A stretch of 64,000 nt of DNA from Pantoea nemavictus (GTDB taxonomy: Bacteria > Pseudomonadota > Gammaproteobacteria > Enterobacterales > Enterobacteriaceae), in NCBI RefSeq assembly GCF_037479095.1, contig NZ_JBBGZW010000001.1:62001-126000 (forward strand), read 5' to 3'. The notes beneath the pieces are model-generated. The model was not told where the DNA came from, searched no databases, and was given only the letters and a program-made list of their open reading frames with translations. The position numbers and the translations under genes were made by a program. Of this stretch, positions 57,640 to 64,000 are shown in pieces (position 1 is the first letter of the stretch; each line of letters opens with the position of its first letter).

Positions 57640-57840
57640 TTATTCGTTGTCGTCGTCTTCTTCATCCTCATCGTCTTCGAACATCGCCCGAATGCCTTCC
57701 CCTTTATAGGTTTGGCGGATCTCCTGCGCCACTTGCGCAATCGCCTGACCGCTCGACATACCACCCGCCATCAATTCCTGGATGCGCTCAACCGCTTGTT
57801 GTTGTTGTTCGTGAGATAACGCTGGAAGACCTGTAAACAT
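57640..57840 (-). CDS. yoaH: UPF0181 small acidic protein YoaH
   Basis: A 66-residue protein of unknown function, E. coli YoaH type. A helical N-terminal part ([37 protein letters not shown]) is followed by a strongly acidic tail of Asp and Glu (about 53-66). It is divergent from pabB and convergent with yoaB, as in E. coli. The acidic tail could mimic nucleic acid or bind a basic partner; this is speculation. Confidence 0.9.
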   Translation of the reverse strand: MFTGLPALSHEQQQQAVERIQELMAGGMSSGQAIAQVAQEIRQTYKGEGIRAMFEDDEDEEDDDNE

Positions 57841-57950
57841 AATTCACTCCTGATGCTAGGGGGACGCATTATTACCACGTGGAACAAACGGGTGCCAGCA
57901 ACAAAAAAATATGCCAGGCTAGCGACCTGCTTGCTGAAGTGATTTGTCCC

Positions 57951-59309
57951 ATGATGGTAAAAAGCCTCGTTCTGAAGTATACGCCCGAAACGCTGTTACA
58001 CCTTTTCGCTCCGCTTGCTCAGCAGTGCTGGGCGATGTTGCTGACCTCTGGCCAGGCCGATCATGCGGATAACCGCTTTGATATCCTGACTGCCGATCCG
58101 CGCGTTACCCTAACCACACGTGGCGCAAGCACCGAAATTGTCTGTGGCGATAAGGTGATGCTCTCTGGGGCCGATCCGCTCCTGCTGGTACAGCAGCAAT
58201 GTGCTGAGCTCGGTGCCACGCCAGATTTTGATGCTGATTTACCTTTTCAGGGCGGAGCCATCGGACTTTTTGGCTACGATCTGGGGCGTCGCTTTGAAAC
58301 CCTGCCGCAGCGCGCGCAGCAGGATCTCACTACGCCGGATATGGCGGTGGGGATTTATGACTGGGCGTTGATCGCCGATCACCATCAGCAAACACTGACG
58401 CTGGTCTCGCTCACCGATGCGGAACAGCGCTGGCAATGGCTACAAACACAAACCGCGCCGCAAACGGAGCCTTTCGCCCTGACCAGCGAGTGGCAATCCA
58501 ATCTCAGTTTTGAGCAGTATGCGCAGCGATTTCATGCGGTGCAGGAGTATATTCAAGCCGGTGATTGCTATCAGGTGAACCTGGCACAGCGTTTTCAGGC
58601 TGGCTATCGCGGCGATGAATGGCAGGCATTTTTGCGCCTGAACCAGGCCAATCGCGCTCCGTTTAGCGCTTTCTTGCGTTTGCCAAACAGCGTACTGCTG
58701 AGTTTGTCGCCAGAGCGCTTCCTCTCTTTACAGCAGCAGGAGATTGAAACGCGTCCGATTAAGGGCACGCTGCCGCGCCTCGCTGACGCGGCAGCCGATC
58801 GCCTGCAGGCGGAAAAGCTCGCCAACTCGGAAAAAGATCGCGCCGAGAACCTGATGATTGTTGATTTGTTGCGCAATGATATTGGTCGCGTTGCCGAGCC
58901 CGGCAGCGTCAGCGTTCCACAACTGTTTGTGGTGGAGCCTTTCCCGGCAGTACATCATCTGGTTAGCACCATTCGCGCGCGTTTACCTGCCACACTCACC
59001 GCCACCGATCTGCTGCGCGCCTGCTTCCCCGGTGGTTCCATTACTGGCGCGCCAAAAATCCGCGCGATGGAGATTATCGAAGAGTTAGAGCCGCATCGCC
59101 GAAATGCGTGGTGCGGCAGCATCGGTTACATCAGCCTGTGCGGTCGCATGGACACCAGCATCACCATTCGTACCTTGATTGCTGAAAACCACCAACTTTA
59201 CTGCGCCGCTGGCGGCGGATTAGTGGCGGACAGCGAACTCAACGCCGAATATCAGGAAACCTTCCACAAGGTGAACCGCATTCTGCCTAGCCTGCGCGAT
59301 GAGAATTGA
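57951..59309 (+). CDS. pabB: Aminodeoxychorismate synthase component I PabB
   Basis: A 452-residue chorismate-using enzyme that, with the glutaminase PabA, makes 4-amino-4-deoxychorismate for folate synthesis. The chorismate-binding domain has the nucleophilic Lys in [10 protein letters not shown], followed by [39 protein letters not shown] and the C-terminal [17 protein letters not shown]. The frame is open 24 codons further up, but ATG at 57951 (or 57954) matches the E. coli length; neither has a strong ribosome-binding site. It overlaps nudL. Confidence 0.95.
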   Translation: MMVKSLVLKYTPETLLHLFAPLAQQCWAMLLTSGQADHADNRFDILTADPRVTLTTRGASTEIVCGDKVMLSGADPLLLVQQQCAELGATPDFDADLPFQGGAIGLFGYDLGRRFETLPQRAQQDLTTPDMAVGIYDWALIADHHQQTLTLVSLTDAEQRWQWLQTQTAPQTEPFALTSEWQSNLSFEQYAQRFHAVQEYIQAGDCYQVNLAQRFQAGYRGDEWQAFLRLNQANRAPFSAFLRLPNSVLLSLSPERFLSLQQQEIETRPIKGTLPRLADAAADRLQAEKLANSEKDRAENLMIVDLLRNDIGRVAEPGSVSVPQLFVVEPFPAVHHLVSTIRARLPATLTATDLLRACFPGGSITGAPKIRAMEIIEELEPHRRNAWCGSIGYISLCGRMDTSITIRTLIAENHQLYCAAGGGLVADSELNAEYQETFHKVNRILPSLRDEN

Positions 59310-59880
59310 GATGAATTTAACGCTGGACCAATTTCTTAGCCGCTTTGTCTTACAGCCGCCGCTGCAGACCGCCAAAAGCGCCATCAGTGGACGACGTGCA
59401 GCAGTGCTGGTTCCGGTGATTAACGGTGCTGAACCTGGCTTACTGTTAACACGTCGATCTTCTCATCTGCGGAAGCACGCTGGCCAGGTTGCTTTCCCCG
59501 GCGGCATGCAGGATGCCACCGATCATTCGCTGATCCACACCGCGCTGCGCGAGGCGCAGGAGGAAGTGGGGATTCAGCCGGAGCAGGTACAGATTATTGG
59601 CGTTCTGCCACCGGTGACCAGTAGCACTGGTTTTGCCGTTACTCCGGTGGTGGGAATCATTCCCGCCGATCTTGCTTTGTCTCTTAACCCCGACGAAGTC
59701 GAAAGTGCCTTTGCCATGCCGCTGGCTGAAGCGCTACGTCTCAGCCGTTATAGTGACCTCACGCTACGCCGTGGCCATCGCCAACATCAGGTGTGGTTGT
59801 CATGGTATGAGGATTACTTTATCTGGGGCATGACGGCCGGCATCATCCGCGCGCTGGGTCAGCAAATCGCGCTGCCGTAA
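59299..59880 (+). CDS. nudL: Nudix CoA diphosphatase NudL
   Basis: A 193-residue Nudix hydrolase of the NudL/CoA pyrophosphatase type. The Nudix box begins at [19 protein letters not shown] and ends in QEEVGI, with the three metal-binding Glu residues intact. The CoA-specific UPF0035 motif [21 protein letters not shown] precedes it. It probably cleaves CoA or acyl-CoA to 4'-phosphopantetheine. ATG at 59299 overlaps pabB by 11 bp and gives E. coli length; ATG at 59311, just after the pabB stop, is an alternative. Translation is coupled to pabB. Confidence 0.93.
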   Translation: MRIEMNLTLDQFLSRFVLQPPLQTAKSAISGRRAAVLVPVINGAEPGLLLTRRSSHLRKHAGQVAFPGGMQDATDHSLIHTALREAQEEVGIQPEQVQIIGVLPPVTSSTGFAVTPVVGIIPADLALSLNPDEVESAFAMPLAEALRLSRYSDLTLRRGHRQHQVWLSWYEDYFIWGMTAGIIRALGQQIALP

Positions 59881-60072
59881 TCCCCCCGTTTCGTTAGCCT
59901 TTCATCACGAAAATCGATCCGCTTCACAACTGTACAGCCGGATAACAATTTCTGTGGTTTATAATTAGTTTATTTCATGCGAAAAGCTGCTCGTAATAGG
60001 GCACAGGCGATTACTATTAGCCGCATAAACGGCTTGTGCCGTGCAGAATAAGATTTGTGAGGAGTGTCACCT

Positions 60073-61437
60073 GTGATTAGTGTTTTTGACATGTTTAAAG
60101 TGGGCATCGGTCCCTCCAGTTCGCATACCGTTGGCCCGATGAAAGCGGGTAAGCAGTTTGTTGACCTGCTGGCCGAACAAGGCAAGTTGCAAGACGTAAC
60201 GCGCGTGGCGGTCGACGTCTATGGTTCTCTGTCGCTCACCGGCAAAGGTCACCACACCGATATCGCCATTATCATGGGTCTGGCGGGTTTCGAACCGGCC
60301 ACCGTTGATATCGACGGCATTCCTGCGTTTATCAAAGATGTTGAGCAGCGCGAACGCTTGCTGATAGCCAACGGCGCACGTGAAGTTGATTTCCCGCGCG
60401 AAGGCGGCATGGTATTTCGTAGCGAAAACTTGTCGCTGCACGAAAACGGCATGACGGTGTTCGCCTTCGCGGGTGATTTACTGATCCTGAGCAAAACGTA
60501 CTACTCCATTGGCGGCGGATTTATCGTCGATGAAGAGCATTTCGGTCAGCCGGTGCTGGATGAAGTGACTGTTCCCTGGCCGTTTAATTCCGCCAAAGAG
60601 CTGCTTAGCCACTGTCGTGAAAGCGGTTTGTCGCTGTCGGGTTTGGTGATGAAAAACGAGCTGGCGCTGCATAGTCGTGATGAGATTTACGCCTATTTTG
60701 GCCACGTCTGGCAAACCATGCAGGCATGCATCGATCGCGGCCTCAACACTGAAGGCGTGCTGCCAGGTCCATTGCGTGTACCGCGTCGAGCAGCCTCACT
60801 GCGTCGTCTGCTGGTGTCATCAAATAAACACTCGAACGATCCCATGGACGTGATCGACTGGGTGAATATGTTCGCACTGGCAGTGAACGAGGAGAATGCT
60901 GCGGGTGGACGCGTGGTAACTGCACCGACTAACGGAGCCTGCGGTATCGTCCCGGCGGTGCTGGCCTATTACGATCACTTTATCGAACCCGTTACCCCCG
61001 ACATTTTTATCCGTTACTTCCTCGCCTCTGGCGCGATTGGCGTGCTGTATAAAATGAACGCCTCCATTTCTGGTGCTGAAGTGGGTTGTCAGGGCGAAGT
61101 CGGCGTCGCCTGCTCAATGGCCGCGGCGGGTCTGGCGGAACTGCTGGGCGGCAGCCCGGAACAAGTGTGTGTCGCGGCGGAAATTGGTATGGAACACAAT
61201 CTGGGACTGACCTGCGATCCCGTCGCGGGCCAGGTTCAGGTGCCATGCATTGAACGTAACGCTATTGCTTCCGTCAAGGCGATTAACTCGGCGCGCATGG
61301 CGCTGCGCCGCACCAGTGAACCGCGCGTCTCGCTGGATAAAGTGATTGAGACCATGTACGAAACCGGCAAAGACATGAATGCCAAATACCGTGAAACCTC
61401 GCGCGGCGGCCTGGCGATTAAGGTCCAGTGCGACTAG
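60073..61437 (+). CDS. sdaA: L-serine deaminase I SdaA
   Basis: A 454-residue iron-sulfur L-serine ammonia-lyase giving pyruvate and ammonia. The N-terminal VGIGPSSSHTVGPMKAG and the C-terminal cysteines (EVGCQGEVGVACSMAA, LTCDPVAGQVQVPCIERNA), which bind the 4Fe-4S cluster, are intact. GTG at 60073 (MISVFDMFKVG) has AGGAG eight bases upstream and gives exactly the E. coli length; an in-frame GTG at 60064 overlaps that site and is rejected. In E. coli sdaA responds to Lrp and leucine. Confidence 0.97.
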   Translation: MISVFDMFKVGIGPSSSHTVGPMKAGKQFVDLLAEQGKLQDVTRVAVDVYGSLSLTGKGHHTDIAIIMGLAGFEPATVDIDGIPAFIKDVEQRERLLIANGAREVDFPREGGMVFRSENLSLHENGMTVFAFAGDLLILSKTYYSIGGGFIVDEEHFGQPVLDEVTVPWPFNSAKELLSHCRESGLSLSGLVMKNELALHSRDEIYAYFGHVWQTMQACIDRGLNTEGVLPGPLRVPRRAASLRRLLVSSNKHSNDPMDVIDWVNMFALAVNEENAAGGRVVTAPTNGACGIVPAVLAYYDHFIEPVTPDIFIRYFLASGAIGVLYKMNASISGAEVGCQGEVGVACSMAAAGLAELLGGSPEQVCVAAEIGMEHNLGLTCDPVAGQVQVPCIERNAIASVKAINSARMALRRTSEPRVSLDKVIETMYETGKDMNAKYRETSRGGLAIKVQCD

Positions 61438-61535
61438 GCATTGCTCATCGCTTCATTGATGATTAAAGCAACAGTTGAAATTTTTTCTTCATCCGTTGCT
61501 ACCTCCAACTGAGTAAACCAGATACATTGATTTCG

Positions 61536-61565
61536 AGCGCGGCCCTGAGTGGCCGCGCTTTTTTT
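61536..61565 (+). terminator. Rho-independent terminator after sdaA
   Basis: AGCGCGGCC-CTGAGT-GGCCGCGCT followed by a T run, about 100 bp past the sdaA stop. It separates sdaA from yoaD. Confidence 0.92.
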
Positions 61566-61666
61566 AGTGCCGATTTTTTATTCTGCCGCACTAAACCTGG
61601 CCGCCTCAATGCCGATAACCTTCACGTTAATTTGGCTTCAATCTTTGTCTTGCAAGGTGGTTACTG

Positions 61667-63229
61667 ATGCTCATTCCCCAGCAATTTGTGGGTCAATTTC
61701 GCCGTAAGCGACTGCTTATTGCGTTAGTGATCGCCTCGCTGGTTCTGGTTCTGACGCTGACTTTTCGCTACATCGAAGAGAAATCACGTATTGAGCAGCA
61801 GTCATTAAATTTCGCCAGCCGCGCGATTGAACGTTTCGATCGCATGTTCTCGCCACTGGATGTTTCGGCCAATAACACCCTCGGTTTGGTCGGTGTGCCC
61901 TGCGCACAAGTGCGCTATCCGCTGATTGAGAAAATCGCCGCACTGCAAACCGTGCGCACCGTGCTGCTGGTGCAAGACGATACGCTGTATTGCTCAAGCA
62001 TTTTTGGTCCACTGAATCTCTCCTTCAGCCAAACCTATCCTGAGCTGGCGCTCAACAACCAGCGCATGATGCTGGCAACCGACAACGATCTGTTAAAAGG
62101 ATCGCCGGTGCTGCTGCTCTGGACGCCAAAATCGCTGAATAATCATGATGGATTGCTGCAGGTCATCAATATTGAATTGATGACCGATTACCTACTGGAG
62201 CCGCAGCTGCCATGGGTTGAGCGAGCCATATTCAATGTCGGCGGACAAAGCCTTGAGTATGGTAATCCGCTGATTGAGCAGACCGAGCCTTCTGAAGACG
62301 AAGTGGCTTACGATCAGGCATCACTACGTTACCCCTTCAGCATCACCTTATACGGCCCTTCTCCGGCGCGCCTGGCACTGAATACCTTACCGTCGCAGCT
62401 GCCTTTGGCGCTAATGCTCAGCCTGTTAATCGGCTACATCGTCTGGCTGGCGACGGCCAACCGCATGAGTCTTAGCTGGCAGATAAGCTATGGCATCACG
62501 GCCAACGAATTTATGGTCTACTGCCAGCCGTTAATAAACGCTAAAAGCGGTGAGTGCGATGGCATGGAGTTGCTGTTACGTTGGCATAACCAGCGTCAGG
62601 GTTGGGTTGCGCCGGACGTGTTTATTCCGCTGGCCGAGCGACAAAACCTGATTGCCCCGTTAACGCGCTTTGTGTTGGCGAAAGTGGTTAATGAGCTGCC
62701 GAATCTGCCGCAATGTCCGTCGTTCCACATTGCGATTAACGTTGCCGCCAGCCACTTCCGCGACCGTGCGATAGTTGAGGATCTGCAGAGTATCTGGTGG
62801 CCTGCCAATCCAATGCCCAAGCTGGTGGTCGAACTGACCGAACGCGATGCCTTGCCGGTGATCGACCAATCGGTGGTAGCGCAGCTACATGATATTGGCG
62901 TGCGCCTGGCGATTGATGATTTCGGTACCGGTCACAGCTCGCTGGCTTATCTGAAAGATCTCAAGCCGGATGTCTTGAAGATCGACAAAATTTTTACCGC
63001 CGCGATTGGTACTGATGCGATTAACGCCACCGTCACCGATATGGTGATTTCACTGGCGCAACGCCTGAATATTTCGCTGGTTGCCGAAGGTGTAGAAACG
63101 GCCGAGCAGGCGCATTATCTGCGTGAGCGCGGCGTCGATCATTTACAAGGCTATTTCTACGCGCGTCCAATGCCGATTGAAGATTTTCCGCTGTGGCTGG
63201 CGCAACATCAGGCACAGCTGAGCGCCTAA
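61667..63229 (+). CDS. pdeD: CSS-EAL cyclic-di-GMP phosphodiesterase YoaD (PdeD)
   Basis: A 520-residue inner-membrane c-di-GMP phosphodiesterase. Two membrane helices (about 15-33 and 240-265) flank a periplasmic CSS domain whose cysteines are in VGVPCAQVR and YCSSIFG; in E. coli such domains sense redox state through DsbA/DsbB. The EAL domain (about 270-515) reads ELLLRW at the signature, so ELL replaces EAL. Other catalytic motifs are intact: NVAAS, ELTERD, DDFGTGHSSL, LKIDKIF, AEGVET and QGYFYARPM. It should lower c-di-GMP and favour motility over matrix production. Confidence 0.92.
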   Translation: MLIPQQFVGQFRRKRLLIALVIASLVLVLTLTFRYIEEKSRIEQQSLNFASRAIERFDRMFSPLDVSANNTLGLVGVPCAQVRYPLIEKIAALQTVRTVLLVQDDTLYCSSIFGPLNLSFSQTYPELALNNQRMMLATDNDLLKGSPVLLLWTPKSLNNHDGLLQVINIELMTDYLLEPQLPWVERAIFNVGGQSLEYGNPLIEQTEPSEDEVAYDQASLRYPFSITLYGPSPARLALNTLPSQLPLALMLSLLIGYIVWLATANRMSLSWQISYGITANEFMVYCQPLINAKSGECDGMELLLRWHNQRQGWVAPDVFIPLAERQNLIAPLTRFVLAKVVNELPNLPQCPSFHIAINVAASHFRDRAIVEDLQSIWWPANPMPKLVVELTERDALPVIDQSVVAQLHDIGVRLAIDDFGTGHSSLAYLKDLKPDVLKIDKIFTAAIGTDAINATVTDMVISLAQRLNISLVAEGVETAEQAHYLRERGVDHLQGYFYARPMPIEDFPLWLAQHQAQLSA

Positions 63230-63254
63230 ACTTTTCCACATATTTCACCCATAA

Positions 63255-63288
63255 AAAAACGGCCACTCCTTGCGGAATGGCCGTTTTT
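63255..63288. terminator. Bidirectional terminator between pdeD and yoaE
   Basis: AAAAACGGCCA-CTCCTTGCGGAA-TGGCCGTTTTT, an 11-bp stem with T runs on both strands, 25 bp past the pdeD stop and 20 before the yoaE stop. Confidence 0.92.
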
Positions 63289-63308
63289 GTTCATATCAAG
63301 CGCGTTAC

Positions 63309-64000
63309 TTACTCTTCATGCTCTTCATGATCGAAGGGCTTATCTTTGGTCACGCGCACCAGATCGATGCGGTAATCGGTCGCCTCAATCACCTGGAAAT
63401 GCAGCGGCGGCAGATCGATCACCTCACCTGGCAGCGGCAGCTGGCCTTTTTGCGCTATCAGCAAACCGGCTAACGACGCGTGATCTTCATCGGCTTTCAC
63501 CAATTCATGGTGATCCAGTAACTGCTGCAGCGAGTGCAGATCGGTCCCGCCCTTCACTAACCAACCGTCGCCATCGGCGATAATATCTGGCGTTTCATCT
63601 TCGTCAGGGAACTCACCGGCAATCGCTTCCAGTACGTCCAGCGGCGTGATCAAGCCCTGCACCACACCAAACTCGTTGGTGACGATCACGAAGCTACCTT
63701 TAGCACGGCGCAGCACGCCCAGCAGATTGATCGGGTCTAACGTCTCAGGTACCACGATCGCCGGCGTGTTAGCAGCAAAGGTTGCGACATCCATACCGTG
63801 TTCCAACGCAACCAGCAGCTCTTTCGCACGCACCACACCGATAATTTCATCCAGCTCACCGCGACATACCGGGAACAAGCTGTGCGGCGTATCCAGCAGT
63901 TGAATACGGATTTCATCCAGCGGACGCGATACATCCACCCACGAAATATTACCGCGCGGCGTCATGATGCTGCGGATGGAACGCTGCGATAACGTCAACA
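63309..64000 (-). CDS. yoaE: TerC/CBS-domain membrane protein YoaE (partial, cut by right edge)
   Basis: The C-terminal 230 or so residues of a protein like E. coli YoaE; the N-terminal TerC-type membrane domain lies beyond the window. Visible are a pair of CBS domains (about SIMTPRGNISWVDVSRPLDE to GVVQGLITPLDVLEAIAGEFP). A CorC_HlyC transporter-associated domain follows (DGDGWLVKGGTDLHSLQQLL to FQVIEATDYRIDLVRV). CBS pairs usually bind adenine nucleotides. Related TerC proteins move metal ions across the membrane. The last residues are an acidic His-rich tail, DHEEHEE. Confidence 0.92.
   Translation of the reverse strand, partial: LTLSQRSIRSIMTPRGNISWVDVSRPLDEIRIQLLDTPHSLFPVCRGELDEIIGVVRAKELLVALEHGMDVATFAANTPAIVVPETLDPINLLGVLRRAKGSFVIVTNEFGVVQGLITPLDVLEAIAGEFPDEDETPDIIADGDGWLVKGGTDLHSLQQLLDHHELVKADEDHASLAGLLIAQKGQLPLPGEVIDLPPLHFQVIEATDYRIDLVRVTKDKPFDHEEHEE

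Noticed and set aside
60064..60072. GTG at 60064 as the sdaA start
   Set aside because: It overlaps the AGGAG that serves GTG 60073, and the latter gives exactly the E. coli N-terminus and length.

Overview
The window is an ordinary chromosomal segment of a gammaproteobacterium of the order Enterobacterales. Nearly every gene has a clear Escherichia coli orthologue at its usual length. The tandem oppA genes, the ugd and uge genes beside galU, and a solitary WbaP-type gene point to the Erwiniaceae, most likely Pantoea or a close relative (inference from gene content, not from a search). There is no prophage, IS element, CRISPR array or plasmid-type gene. Gene density is about 90 percent, and most operons end in textbook Rho-independent hairpins.

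Layout. (1) 1-18.4 kb: oligopeptide permease (oppC partial, oppB, two oppA genes), ychE, adhE, tdk, hns, a galU-ugd-uge operon, rssB, rssA, ychJ, purU and two tandem tRNA-Tyr genes followed by a folded, RtT-like RNA segment. (2) 18.5-35.5 kb: xthA, ynjH, topB, selD, ydjA, sppA, ansA, pncA, yeaC, msrB, gapA, yeaD, yeaE, mipA, yeaG and yeaH. (3) 35.7-50.7 kb: cvrA, then a small accessory insert (a 77-residue unknown, a WbaP-like priming glycosyltransferase and an MFS exporter), then dadX, dadA, ycgB, fadR, dsbB, ycgN, ycgM, ycgL and minCDE. (4) 50.7-64 kb: rnd, fadD, yeaY, tsaB, yoaA, yoaB, yoaH, pabB, nudL, sdaA, yoaD and the C-terminal part of yoaE. Each block is internally colinear with E. 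coli K-12, but the four come from separate places on that map, so the junctions after tyrTV, after yeaH and after minE are rearrangement points.

How the genes work together. GalU, Ugd and the epimerase form a three-step path from glucose-1-phosphate to UDP-galacturonate in one transcription unit. With the WbaP-like protein 20 kb away, this suggests investment in surface polysaccharide. The kinase YeaG and its partners YeaH and YcgB, linked across bacteria, all lie within 13 kb. FadR and one of its main targets, fadD, are both here, and fadD carries a visible FadR operator. RssB and RssA tie into sigma-S turnover. SelD, TsaB, MsrB, XthA, TopB, Rnd and YoaA are housekeeping functions.

The most informative non-coding signals are: a perfect FNR box plus a 7-2-7 NarL/NarP-type repeat on a predicted adhE promoter; a sigma-54 promoter before yeaG; the tyrT-type stringent promoter; the FadR site on fadD; an attenuator-like hairpin between oppA and oppB; and the multibranched RNA downstream of the tRNA-Tyr pair. 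I found no convincing new multi-gene system. The best candidates for a second look are the RtT-like RNA, the wbaP insert with its unknown small gene, and the adhE control region.
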